In this document: in pieces, positions 35,036 through 47,024 of the stretch
Position numbering within the stretch: position 1 is the stretch's first letter
Layout of the letters: every line of letters starts with the position of its first letter
Origin: Balamuthia mandrillaris
Taxonomy: Eukaryota > Discosea > Longamoebia > Balamuthiidae
NCBI GenBank assembly: GCA_031835245.1
Contig: JAVKOQ010000279.1
Location: 1-64,000, forward strand
Direction: 5' to 3'
DNA length: 64,000 nucleotides
The notes under the pieces: model-generated
The model's input: only the letters and a program-made list of their open reading frames with translations
What the model was told of the DNA's origin: nothing
The model's database searches: none
Translations under genes and position numbers: made by a program

Positions 35036-37996
35036 TTCATTCTTGTTTTCAATGCCATAAGCATTACTGAATTGCTCTCTTTTCTCACGGTGTTGCTTTT
35101 TGATATCAAACAGGTTTGTTGGCGTTACTCATAGGCCTAAAGCTGTTAGCAGTTTTGCTAGAATTCTTCCTGATCAACTTTCAATGGCTGTTGTTGACGG
35201 TGGCGCTGGGCGCCGTAGTGGCCTTTAGCGCTCGAAAGGGCGTGAAAGCTCGAAATAAGCGTAAAGGCGTTCAAGGAACCTCTGTGAGGAAAGTCAAGAG
35301 CAATGGTATCATAGACGCTGCTCATTGTGTGGCCTATGGTCAAGGCGTAAGCAGCGAGGCTGGCATCGTTGGAGAAGAAATACGGTTCAAAGTGAAGGTT
35401 TGTGTTTGCTCAGTTTGTTTTTTTTTTGTTTTATTTTTGGTTTTAGCTAGTTTAACGATTTCATTTCACCTTTTTCTTAGCTTGCTTGCAGCGATGGAAC
35501 CGTTTATGTTGGTTCGTTAGATAGTTGTAACTTTAAAATGGAGATAACTGGCGAGGCCGTCGTTATTCCTACCTGCAAGTGGCCTTCTGCAATTCCCAAA
35601 GAAGATGGTTCGATCTTTTTACCCTTTTACAGTTCTTGTTTTTTTTTCCTGCGTTTCCTTCTCTCTCATTCATTCTTATGTATTAGGAGAGTACGAAATT
35701 ACATACACGGCTAAAAAAGCTGGACATTACAATGTCATCATCCAAGTCAAGGAACAAATCATAGATAGTGGAAGCCCTTACAAAATTAACATTCGTGCTG
35801 GTAACATTAACGAACAAATATCTTGTTTATCTGTTTTGCTTACTCCCTTCTCTATCCTGCTTCTTTTCTTTTTATTCTTTATCTTTGTTCTGTCTGTAGG
35901 ACCCATGGACCCAGCCAAATCCCAAGTGTCAGGACCCGGCCTCGGTCCCATTCCTTTGACTCTCAAAGAAGTGACCTTTGTCATCGTGCAAGCGCGTGAT
36001 GCATTTGCGAATGAGCACAGGCGTGGAGGTTTACCCTCTCGTCATCTTTTCTCGGTTGAGGTGTGTTGCAAACAAAATAGTTTCAGTTTCTTTTTCTAAT
36101 ATCTCTTCTTTTCTTGTGAATACCACAGATGGAAGGAACACGTAAGGGAAAGAAATGGAGCCGCAAGCTTGAGTGCAGTATTGGGGACAACAGCGATGGT
36201 ACCTATAAGATCCGTTTTGTGCCTCCAAAGTGTGGCATTTTTGCCATCAACATCAAACACGGTGGACGCTTGCTCAAAGATGGACGATCAAACGTGTGTG
36301 TACTCAAACGTACGTTGACTTTTCTTTTTATGGTGACGTTCCCTTCCGGTTTCTTATATATTTAGCTTTAAATTGCAGCTAAAGAATTGAAAATTGTTCA
36401 CGAAAATGTGGAGAGAAAGCACGTAATCTTCAAGATGATGCTGAACAGCACTGCGGCTCAGGTGGTATTGACCCAAAAGCTGCTCATCATCGATTATCTC
36501 AATGAAGGCGCACCTACTCGTGTTTATACCGCTAGGTTGAAGCCAAGCATCAAGGTCTCTTTCCTTTTCATAATACATCAAAATATGTTTGTTTCTCTAA
36601 ACCATATTGACAACTTTTGGTTTTGTTTTTCTTTTTTTATTTTGTTTTGTACTCAGGTTGAAATAGAGGAGAATTCATCGACAGGTTTAGTGCTCGAGTT
36701 TGAAAACGGCGAGCGAGTACCTCTATCATGCAAAGAACGCAGCATTTTCTACAGCACTTACATGTCTTATCTCAACCTTCAGATCAAGAAAGGTTGCAGC
36801 AACTATGAGGACCGATATTGCTTCTTTGAGAACGAGCTTCGAAAGATTCATGCTGAAAAACCAGCCACTCCATGCAGTTCGTCACTTCATTCTTTTTTTT
36901 TTGTTTTTTTTCATATTGTCTATTATCATTTTTAACAAACTCCTATAAACACGACTTATTTGTAGCGGTGACCGTCAACGCCAACAACCTTCTACCATCA
37001 GCTTACACAGCCCTCAAAGACAAAAGTTTGGCCCAATGGCGCTCCAACTTCTCGATTATGTTTGAAGAGCAAGGATTGGATCCCTACGGCAACGCCTCCT
37101 CGTTAGTCTCCTCCCCCGGAACCACCGTTCGCTTTTTCTCTCTGTTGGAACAAGAGCTGTTCTCCATGAAGAATGGCTTGTTTGGCTTTCTGAGTGCTTT
37201 CGGTGAGGAGGAACACGCGGCATCAATGAACAAACTTCACATATCCTGCGGACTTCACCCCATTCGGAAGATGATGTTTCCCCTGATAACACCACCAAAC
37301 TCTCCTCCCAGCTCTGGCATTCTGGAGAAACAAACCCCTCTCGCTCGAGTGAGTTCAGGGAATCTAGAGCGAACTTGTTCTGCAGCATCAATCACAACAA
37401 TAGAAACGGAAGGAACGAACACACAAACTACGAAATCTGGCGGGGACTCTTCTTCTTTATTGTTGGAAAATACTGCGACAGATGTTATGGAACAGCCGCA
37501 ACAGGTGCCTCTGTTGCATGCGCATACGTTTGATCAGGAACTCAGCGAATTGCTTCAAGAGGATGAGACCTCCCGAAGGTCGTCAAAGAAAAATCTTCGT
37601 AAGAAGGGCTCATTGGATTCCAACAGAGGTTGTTTTTACCTCTTTCATTCTTTCACGCTTCTCTCAGTCTGAACGCTAACCGTCAATTTGAATAGGCAAT
37701 GAGGAGAGACTGGATTACTTCCGGTTAGTGGGTTTGTTCCTGGCCAAGTGCATATATGATAGAGTCATTCACACCAGAGAAGGACATTATGTGGGCGTGA
37801 GACTTTCCAGATCGTTCTACAAACAGTTGTTGGGATTGCCCGTCCATTATGCAGACTTGGAGTCTGATGATCCATCGCTCTATTCCACCAAGGTCAAGTT
37901 TATTTTGGAAAACAACTATGGAGCCAAACAGGTCGGCTTTTTTTATTTATTTATTATTACTTTCTATCTTCTCCTTCTCCTCCTCCTCCTCCTCTC

Positions 37997-38039
<43 letters not shown>

Positions 38040-41000
38040 AACCTGCCCATTCTAAACAGCTTACCAGAGTGGTATCAACCCCCAACATTAAGAACCAGAT
38101 CTTGTCTGGAAGCGGATCAGGGACTCCCTCTACTTTCTCTCCCACTCATGTGAAGCGCAAGAGCGACTCTCATATCCCCAAATCAACGCTCACCGCAAAG
38201 TCCTCCTCCACTTCCTCCCACCACCACAAACGCAGCATGAGTAAAGTCAAGAAGTGGAAGCACAAAAAGAAAGGCAGCAATGTTGCTGCCGGTGAACGCG
38301 AAAACGATGGAGAGAGCGAGGCAGAGATTGAACAACAGTTCCGAGCGATGATGAAGGAACTCAACTTTCCGCCGCAACAACAAGAACAAATGCTCAAGTT
38401 CACCCTTCACAAGAAGATGTTGTTGGTTAAACAATGGCAACTCGAGAAGAAGCATGGCTCCAAAGAACAATTACCCTCTCCACAGAGCCTGCGCAAAACA
38501 CCAACCAGCGACAACAATGAACTGCAGCCACCAGGCAGTGGACATGCCAGAAAGAAGTCCTGGACGGCGGAAGACCGAACTACTTCTACTGTCGGCGATG
38601 TCTCTGCTTCTATCTCCTCTACTGCGACTAAAGCGATGGATGACACCTCGATAGAACGACCAGGTGCCTCTGGTAGCAGTCCTTACGCCGCTCGTCATCG
38701 TCGTCACATGAGCCTAGTTCCTGGCATGAGTCTCAGTGCTGAAAGTGTCTCCAGACCTAACAAAGACACTAACGGAGAAGATAAAAGAATGGGCATCACC
38801 AAAGCCAAACGATTGGAGCGCAGTTTCTCGAAGCCATTGCGGAAGATAGGAAGAGCAGCAACTTTAGACAAAAAGAAACAGAGTCATTACCGCAGTAAAA
38901 TGTTGGAAATGGCACAAGACGAGGAAGAACAGGGACGAGAGGAAGGCGTGGAAGTAGAGGATGTCGAAGGAGAAAGTGAAGACTCTGATGATAGCGAAGA
39001 TGACGAGGAGGAAGAGGATGAGGAAGACGAAGAAGATGACAGCGACTCTGACAGCGATTCTGAAAGCGATTCTGGGCAAAAGACGGAAGACGTCGACAAA
39101 GCTGCAGACTCCGAGAAAGCTGAGATACCGAGCAAGCAACTATTATCTCCAGTGGTGGAACAGGTTAAAAAAGAGGCTTCAATTATGGAAGGAGGAGGAG
39201 GAAACGGAGGACAACAGGAAGAACATCAGCAAGCACAACAACGGCCAAGAGCTACTTCACGGAGCCGAACAGGAACGCTTGCCTTTTACGAACAAATGCA
39301 AATGGGAGCCAAGAAGATGGTCACATTCCAAGGCCCTTCTTCCGACACAAACGAGAACGAAGCAAAGAAGGATGAGAACAACGATGAACAAAAACGGCCT
39401 CGTTCCGAAACGACACCTAAAACTCTAAAACAAGAACAACAGGAGGAGCAGGAACAAGACAGCAGCCCTCAAATGCAAAGGATGCACGAAGAGATGAAGA
39501 AAGTAGTGAAGAAGAAGAAAAAGAAACAGGCCATCGAGCAACAACAGAAAGCCAAAGAGTCATTGCACCAAGAGTTCATGGGTCTTTTGGCTGCTGCAAA
39601 ACCGGATCAACAACCGGCGTCATCACCGGAAGAAACCAGTTACAACTTGAACGCGATGGACACTCCCTCCAAAGTCAATCTCGCCAAAACCATTCTCGAA
39701 CAACAATATCGTCAACGAACTGACCGCTCCGCGAGGGCGGGCTCCTACAATGCTTTTCTGGAGGCACGAAGGAAGCGCCGCATGTTAACTGAGGAATCTT
39801 TTGAATCACTGCAGGAGAAAGATGGAGAAAAGGAGAAATCGCGAAGCGCCAAGTTGGAAAAGAATTTCAGCGCTAGAGATGCACGAGAGAAGTTGAGCTC
39901 CTCGGATTCTTCGGCGAAGCGAAAAGGCAGTCTCTTGAGTTATTTGGATAACAAACATGAAACAACCCATGATAGCAAAAAGATGAGCAAGAAGGATCTG
40001 AAGAAAGAGAAAAAACGAGCCAAGAAGGAAAATGAAAAGAACAACAAGGAACCCCCTTCTTCTTCGTCCAGCAATAACTCTTCCTCCAATCTCAATAACA
40101 AACAAGAATCTGAAGGGCAATGGAACGCATTGGCAAATTGGGAGAAGAGACAGTTCACCGGAGAAGCTTTGGATGGTTGGGCCAATATTCTCAACGAAAA
40201 GAAATCAGTGGAACCATCCACGTCTGCTGCTTCTGAAGGTGGCAGCAGCAAAGGCAAGAAGGAGAAAGAAAAGGAGGATAAAGCCAAAAAGAAGGAGCTG
40301 AGACAACAGAAAAAAAAGGCCAAGAAAGAAAAGAAAGAACGAGAACGACGGCAACGAGAGATGGAGAAAGAACGAGAAGCCCGAGCAGCGGGTTCTCCTG
40401 AAAGCGGTAATGGAAGTAAGCATCACCGCAAGCAAGGAAGCACCGGCAATAACTTTAGTGGGCCTCTGTTCTCTTCTGTTCCGACCACAACAATGGATCA
40501 ACGCAGACGAACGGGAAGCGGTTTGAGCAACGACGGAAACAATGCAGGAGGCATTCCTTGGGATGAATTGGGCATAACATTTACGGATGACATTTACGAG
40601 AATGGAAAGCTGCGCGCTCGCGTTGAGCTGAAGCCGGATGGATCGCAGATTCTTGTCACGCAGGAAAACAAGCTGGAGTATCTCTTCCTTTTGAGGTTTG
40701 GCTTTCTTTTCTGAATAGCTTATAATGTACTTACTCTCGTCTCTCTTCTATTTTGTTCTTTAAAAAATAAAACAGCGACTTTAAGTTGCGACAGTTGACC
40801 GAGAAGCAAATGAAGAAAGTGAAGGATGGCTTCTTCTCGCTGATCAACGAGGAGCTGCTTTACATGTTTGACGAGAACGAGTTGGAGCTGCTGTTCTGTG
40901 GACTTCCTTCCATCAAGGCAGAAGACATCCGAGAACACGTCAGCGCTAATGCCATAGTTGTGCCCGAAGAAATCCAGACAACAGAGAATGAACAGTTGGA

Positions 41001-41381
41001 GAGCATATCCTATTGGAAAGACTCTGATGAAGTCGCGCAGTGGTTTTGGTCTGCGGTTGACAACTTTACTACCAGTGACCGGGCTCGCTTATTGCAGTTC
41101 ATCACTGGTGCATTCCCCTTTCTTATTTGTTCCTCTTTCCTTTTTCTCTCATGTGCTAACAATCCCCAACAGGAACTGTACTGCTGCCAGAAGAAGGGCT
41201 CAAAGAACTAAGACCACCAATTCGGCTATGTAAGTCGAATCTACCAACAAACAGCCTTCCTCACGCAGATCTCAACAACAACCGTCTGTACCTTCCAGCC
41301 TACACCTCTTACAAAGAGCTCTATGACAATCTGACTTGCGTAGTTTCTGAAAGAGGTGACGCTCTTTTCAAAGGACAGTAG
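34681..41381 (+). CDS. Filamin-repeat and HECT-domain protein (AREL1-like), probably lacking ligase activity
   Basis: Thirteen exons: 34681–34978, 35114–35397, 35481–35607, 35687–35800, 35900–36060, 36129–36309, 36379–36554, 36657–36876, 36966–37628, 37696–37931, 38060–40695, 40776–41107, 41173–41381 (1878 aa). Two hydrophobic segments (about residues 90–145) precede a filamin-type repeat (EYEITYTAKKAGHYNVIIQV … GSPYKINI) and a second beta-rich region. The HECT domain starts at ANNLLPSAYTALKDKSLAQW and continues with FRLVGLFLAKCIYDRVI. A disordered Ser/Glu/Lys insert of about 830 residues follows, then the N-lobe resumes at RARVELKPDGSQILVT. The C-lobe reads NSLPHADLNNNRLYLPAY where active enzymes have LPxAHTCFNxLxLPxY, so the thioester Cys is Asn (codon 41274–41276). 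The domain order matches human AREL1. A scaffold or regulatory role is inferred. Confidence 0.85.
38060..40560 (+). other. About 830-residue disordered insert inside the HECT N-lobe
   Basis: A single open exon, rich in Ser, Lys, Glu and Gln with long acidic (38930–39080) and Lys/Glu coiled-coil-like stretches (39480–39560, 40220–40380). It separates two halves of the HECT N-lobe that are contiguous in AREL1 and other HECT proteins. It contains no in-frame stop over 2.6 kb. Confidence 0.75.
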
Positions 41382-41748
41382 AGAAAAGAGAATTGTGGAT
41401 AGAAAAGCAAAGTGGGCAGGAAGAACTAACTTAAAGTAGAGGGAGTTGTTTCTTTTGTTCTATTTATCATTTTTGCTTTATTTTTTTGTGTTGTACTTTT
41501 TGTTTGTTTATGCGGAGAAAAAAAAAATAGAACTCTACCCCCTTCCCTTTTGTTTTTCTGCCGGTTACGTCAGCACAACTTGATCTTGAACAAGATCCCT
41601 ATCAAATTTCCGAATTGACTCTACGAAAATTCTTACGAGGACAAAACTCGAAGAACAGCTGAAACGGAGCATGGTGAACAAAAATGACACGAAAGAGAGA
41701 AGCAGGACTTGTGTGTATCAATGGAAAGGAAAAAAGCAAGTCACAAGT
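41382..41748. other. Intergenic space between convergent genes
   Basis: AT-rich, with T-rich and A-rich runs; nothing else seen. Confidence 0.4.
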
Positions 41749-43880
41749 TTAAGAGTACTGAGCAAATGCACTTTTCACCGTGTTAAGTGTGTCAAAAGTG
41801 ATTGTTCCATTATTATCTGTCCAGTCTGTGTTCTCTTGATAGCCCCAGTGCTTTAGGTTCTCAAGAAAGGCACCAGTTTCATCAGGCTTGAACATGGAGG
41901 GCGAGATTGTCAATTCTTTAAATTTGTGTGCTTTTAGAAGAAAAAATTAGAGGTCATTGAAAAGAAGGAACAGAGAAGAAAAGAGAATAGAAAGCAGAAA
42001 ATAAAAATGAGCAGGGTACCTTGAAAAGCGTCTCTAATCCTTCTATTGCATGAAGAAAGTGTTTGTGTACCTCTTTGAAGTCTTTTATGTGCTGCAAATC
42101 CAAGACGAATGAGGACCTGGGCCAGAGGTTCATCTTTTGTCAAGTCTTTGCCTGTCATATTTTTGAGAATCTTTTTCACTTGAGCAAAAAAGAACTCTCC
42201 TCACTCTGTTGAAGCATTCTTGAAGTCCATTTGTTCATAAAAATCAGCTGTGTGGCTGACAAGAACATGACCATAGAGCTTCATAATAGTATCTCGGTGT
42301 GAACTTGATGGAGTTCTATAATGGTGGTGATGGTGGCGATGGTGGCGATGGTGGCGATGGTGGCGGTGGCGGTGGCGATGGTGGCGATGGCGATGGTGGC
42401 GATGGTAGCAATGGTGGCGATGGTGGCGATGGCGACGGTGGCGATGGTGGCGATGGCGGCGATGGTGGCGATGGTGGTGACGGTGGCGATGGTGGCGACG
42501 GTGGCGATGGCGTTGGCGATGACGACGGTGGTGAGTGGTGATGGCAACGGTGGCGACGGTGGCAACGGTGGCGACGGTGGCGACGGTGGCGACGGTGGCA
42601 ACGGTGGCGACGGTGGCAACGGTGACGATGGTGGCGATGGTGGCAATGGCGACGGTGGCGATGGTGGCAATAGCGATGGTGGTGATGGTGGCGATGGTGG
42701 CGATGGCGGTAATGTTAGAAAATGATTTATAGATGAGAGAGGGAGAGAAGGAGAGGAGGTAGAGGAGGGAGAAGGAGAGAAGAGAGCAAGGGAGAGAGAG
42801 AGAGAACAGAGGACAATAAGAAAATGAAGAAAAAGAAAAGAAAGAACTTACTCTTCATTTGACAAATCAATTGCACGTTCACTTTGCAAACTTCGATACA
42901 GGATCCCAAAGAAGAAAAGCAAGAGCTGCAAACAAAGGATGGCCAAGACAAGATGTACCATCACATCATACTCCATACTGTAGATTAATAATCGACTAAA
43001 ACCAAAAGATAAGTAATTATTATCAGAGGAAAAAAGAAAAAGAAAAAACAAACCTCACTTAAACGTAAAAGACCCCCTTTAACTGCAAGCATAGTAAGCC
43101 ATATTATTGCTGTTGAAAGAGAAACAACACGAGAACTTGAAAGTATGTCAAATAGTTAGTTACTGAAAAAAAAAAAAGACAAAGAGAGAAGAGAAGAGAA
43201 TGAGAATGAGAATGAGAATGAGAATAAGAAAGAAAAAGAGAAAGAGAAAGAGAAGAAAACAAAACAAGAAAGAAAGAAAAACAAAATACCTATAAAGACT
43301 TTGAGAACCTTGTAGATTATCTCGTGAGACAGAACCAATAGGAACATATCCTGTTGCAAATAAGTCGGCTAATATTGCACCTGAAGCAGCATTTTGGTAC
43401 GGCTTGTCTGCACAGCGTTGTCCAATCAACAACTTCTCTTCTTCTTCTTTTAACGTTGCAATAGGAGGCAATGCAACAACATCAACATTATCAACTTTTC
43501 GTTTTCGTCGTCGCTTTCGAGGATGCAACTCTTGATACCAACGATAGGCAACATACGATGCATCCTTGACATCTTGCCACTCTACATGAATGGAAACAAA
43601 CTGGCCCCACTCTCTTTTCTCTTTCTCCTTCTTCTTCTTTACTTGTGTGCATTGAGGAAGATCTTGTAGGCATTGTAGTCGATTTGAAGTTTTGAAAGAG
43701 GCATTATGTAGATCATATAGCTTTCGTAGCCACCAGCCCTTGTTCTTGTGGTGTTTCGGATTCAGCAAAAAGTGAATGGCGGCCACCTTTATGGAGAGAC
43801 AAAAAAAGCATAAGAGCAAAGAAAAGAAGTAGAAGAAAAGAGAACAAAATAAAGAAACAAAGAAAGAAAGACAAAGAACA

Positions 43881-43919
<39 letters not shown>

Positions 43920-44213
43920 AAGAGAAAAGAAAGAGAACAAAACAAAGAAAGGAAGAAAAAAACAAAAGAAAGAGAGAAAAAGAGGGAGAGAGAAAGAAAG
44001 AAAAGAAGAAAGAAAGAGAGAAAGAAAAAGAGGAAAAGAGAGAGAGAAAGAAAAAGAGGAAAAGAGAGAGAGAAAGAAAGAGAAAAAGAGAGAGAAAGAG
44101 AGAAAACAAGAGAGAGAGAGAAAAAGAAAAAAGAGAAAGAGAGAGAAAGAGAGAAAACAAGAGAGAGAGAGAGAGAGAAAGAGAGAAAGAAAGAGAGAGA
44201 GAGAGAAAGAGAG

Positions 44214-44244
<31 letters not shown>

Positions 44245-46449
44245 AAGAAAGAGAGATAAATAGAGAGAGAGAAAGAGAGAGAGAGAGAGAGTACGTACAC
44301 AATCACTTGAAATCATACTTTCTATCCATTCATCTGTAGTCCAGGTCACATTCCACCCAGTTTCAAACCTTTTATGGACAGTAGCAGCCACAATACCTGG
44401 TAGCTCTTCAAGTTGAAGGGCAAGAGGCAAGTCATGAAGATGCTGGATTGATACACAAGTCGGTGAGTCTTTAGATTCAAGCCGTAGTGAACTTGCCAGA
44501 CTTTCATAACCACTAAAAGTAAAAAGAAAGAAAAATAAGAATTAAAAAAGGAAAAGAAAGAACAAGAATAAAGAACTAAAGAAGAAAAAGAATAACAAAG
44601 AAGAATAACAGAATAAAGAAGAACAAACAAACCTTCGAGATATGTGAGTACTATTAATAGCCAATACAAGCTTTTTGTTTTGAAGCACTTGTACTTTGTC
44701 TCGCCATTCACGTACAGCATCAACAGCAGCATGCTTCATTGCCAATGCAACCTCTTTTGTTACATCTCCATCTTCAACAAGTTTTGTAAGCGCAGCACTT
44801 CCTTTTTCAGAATGAACAAAAAAGAAAAGAAACAACTCTGGACTGCCAAAACACTTTGATAGTGTTGGTTCCCAGAACTTTTCCATTTGCTGTGCTATTG
44901 ATGCTCGTTTTTTTAATTGAACTGGTAAAAGACGTAACTGACTGGCATTTTTTGTCATCAAAGCAAAAACACTTTGGAGATTCTGAAGCAGCCCTTTGGC
45001 TTCTTCAAGTGAAATAGTCTCTTTATCGGAATGAAGAACTTTTCTAATATTAAAAATAATGAATGAAGTTAGATATACTATTGCTAGAGAGGAGAGAAAA
45101 AGAAAATAAAGAAATAAAAAGAGAGTAGATAAAGAAGAGCAGCGATAGTGGTAATGGCAATGATGATGGTGACGATGGTGGTGATGGTGATGGTGGCGGT
45201 GGTGGCAGCGGTGGTGACGGTGGCGATGGTGGTGACGGTGATAATGGTGGCGACGGTGGTGACGGTGGTGATGATGATAATGGTGGCGATGGTGGCGATG
45301 GTGGCGATGGTGGCGATGGTGGCGATGGTGGCGATGGTGGCGATGGTGGCGATGGTGGCGATGGTGGCGATGGTAGTGGCAATAGTGGCGGTGATGGCAA
45401 CAAGAAAAAGAAGACAAAAACAAGAATAAAGACAAAAAAAAGACAAAGAAGAAAGCAAAAAAGAATGCAAAAAGACATAGATGTTACCTTTTTTTTTGTG
45501 GTTTTGGTGGAGAAGATGTATTCCAAACAGGCTTATTGTCACCTTTTTTTTGGTGGAGAAGATGTATTCCAAACAGGCTTATTGTCGATACACCACAATG
45601 TTTCATCATGGAGCTGAGGAGCCAAACATATTCCTTCCACTAACAGCCAACGACGTAAATGGACAGGGAGAGACCAAACATCACAACCCAACCACATATC
45701 AAACCTGTTATTTAAAAATTGTTAAATAAATATCAAATATCTAAAAGAGATAACATACTATATAGAAGGTTTTTCAGTTAATGTTTTAACAATACATTGT
45801 TGGAGACTCAAAACCTGAGGATAAACCAGTGTCACCTAAAAGAAAAATGTTAAACAAACACTAAAAAAATAAATAGTCTTTCAAAAAACTACAACCTGAA
45901 TACAGGCTTGTGTATTTGTGATCTTCACTTTTGTTGGAAAGTGTTGTCGTAACAGGGTGACAGTTTTTCTCGTTGACAGTCCCTTCAAAGTTTCCAAACG
46001 GGCCTTTTGAAGAAAGAATGAGAAGAGATAACAAAAAAGCAAGAGAAAGAGAGGGAGAGGGAGAGGGAGAGGGAGGGAGAGGGAGAGAGGGAGAGGAGAG
46101 GGAGGGAGAGGGAGAGGGAGAGGGGGAGAGGGAGAGGGAGAGGGAGAGAGGGAGAGGAGAGGGAGAGGGAGGAGAGGAGGGAGAGGAGAGGAGAGGAGAG
46201 GAGAGGAGAGGAGAGGAGAGGAGAGGAGAGGAGAGGAGAGAGGAGAGAGGAGGAGAGAGGAGGAGAGGAGAGGAGAGGAGAGGAGAGGAGAGGAGAGGAG
46301 AGGAGAGGAGAGGAGAGGAAACAGAAGAAAAAGAAAAAGAAAGTTAAGCTTACCCATATCTTAAACTGACTACGAATGTAGGATATCTTCACCTCCATTG
46401 AGGCAGGAGTAATACAATATTTACAGAAATCGTAAAATGTGCTTTCCAT
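41749..46449 (-). CDS. Unrecognised multi-exon gene, possibly degenerate
   Basis: No family recognised. Candidate exons on the minus strand: 46449–46354, 46003–45896, 45835–45759, 45704–45543, 45043–44633, 44512–44299, 43786–43290, 43135–43054, about 43008–42850, about 42309–42020 and 41930–41749. Many joints keep phase and the coded segments look protein-like (YIRSQFKIW-ARLETLKGLS, an NLS-like PPKKRKV, ATVHKRFETGWNVTWTTDEW, two hydrophobic segments AIIWLTMLAVKGG and HLVLAILCLQLLLFFFGILY). Three places do not join cleanly: exon 3 to 4 makes a stop at the junction, the joint after 43054 is out of phase, and one TGA stays in frame near 42195. So either some exons are wrong or the gene is decaying. 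The DNA is more AT-rich than its neighbours and the introns are packed with purine repeats on the plus strand. Confidence 0.5.
42321..42711 (-). repeat. 9-bp minisatellite (GGTGGCGAT-type), block 1
   Basis: Imperfect units of GGTGGCGAT/GGTGGCAAC inside an intron of the unrecognised gene. Gly-Asp and Met-Val-Ala repeat frames arise from it and are not genes. Confidence 0.88.
43860..44292 (-). repeat. GA-rich intron
   Basis: About 430 nt of GAGA, AAAGA and GAGAAA units; in the sense (minus) direction it is a pyrimidine tract between exons 44299 and 43786. Confidence 0.85.
45150..45386 (-). repeat. 9-bp minisatellite (GGTGGCGAT-type), block 2
   Basis: Same unit family as block 1, in another intron of the same gene; ten near-perfect GGTGGCGAT units at about 45282–45372. 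Confidence 0.88.
45502..45586 (-). repeat. Tandem 39-nt duplication spanning an exon end and splice donor
   Basis: 45502–45540 and 45548–45586 are identical, a 46-nt period. On the minus strand each copy ends in a run of A followed by a GT donor (GTGACA for the first, GTAACA for the second). Only the first donor keeps the reading frame open. Confidence 0.85.
46043..46320 (-). repeat. (GGAGA)n / GAGAGG-rich intron
   Basis: Purine array on the plus strand in the first intron of the unrecognised gene, between 46354 and 46003; the right half is near-perfect GGAGA units. Confidence 0.88.
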
Positions 46450-46529
46450 TTCTTATAAGAAAATCAAGGAACAAAAAAAAAAGAAGAACATTGGAAAAGA
46501 AGACTTGAAAAAATTAAGATAGAAGAATG

Positions 46530-46735
46530 TCTGACGTAGGAGATCTTACGCCACTGATACGAACTACTCTGCCAACATGTGCCCACCCAAAGTTGCACCT
46601 TACCGAAGTGAGGCAAACCAGGCCGAAGCGTGGCACTTACAACAAAGGGATAGACACCGCCAATAGAGCAGCGTGTCACCTCGAGAGGCTGTGGTCGGCA
46701 AGGGTTCTCAAACGCGGCCTTTTCAACTAACTAAT
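46530..46735. other. GC-rich, hairpin-forming segment upstream of the unrecognised gene
   Basis: About 200 nt clearly richer in GC than the flanking DNA. On the plus strand it can form a stem around a CGAA loop (CTTAC-CGAA-GTGAG near 46613, extended by TTGC/GCAA). On the minus strand it is open without an ATG, and CAGTGGC|GTAAGA offers a donor, so it could be a spliced 5' UTR exon. A structured RNA is the alternative. I compared it by eye with 5S rRNA, tRNA, SRP and U1–U6 RNAs and found no convincing match. Confidence 0.35.
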
Positions 46736-46987
46736 CTACAAGCACAAATCCAAATCCTTCTTTTTCTCTTCCCCCTTTTAATCCTTCGCTCTTCTTTTTT
46801 CCTTTCTTGAAACAAAAATTTCTTGTTATGCCTTTTTGTCGACACACCGCCGATCAGAAAATTGGAAGGGGGTAGAGAATGAAAACTTTCGTATAGTGCT
46901 TCACCTTCATTAGTTAAACTTTACCAGCATGCCATGCTTTGGGAGAGGTGCGAGGTGTTTTCTTTATGCCCATCTTCTCTTTCCTGG

Positions 46988-47024
<37 letters not shown>

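Noticed and set aside
42281-42732. Gly-Asp and Met-Val-Ala repeat proteins on the plus strand
   Set aside because: They are translations of the 9-bp minisatellite inside a minus-strand intron.
41749-46449. Virus-derived or mobile-element origin for the unrecognised gene
   Set aside because: No polymerase, integrase, capsid or transposase motif and no terminal repeats were seen; it is treated as an unknown host-type gene.
46530-46735. 5S rRNA, SRP RNA or spliceosomal U RNA
   Set aside because: Only short resemblances (for example GCCTGGTT) by eye; the conserved cores do not line up. Kept only as an unknown structured segment.
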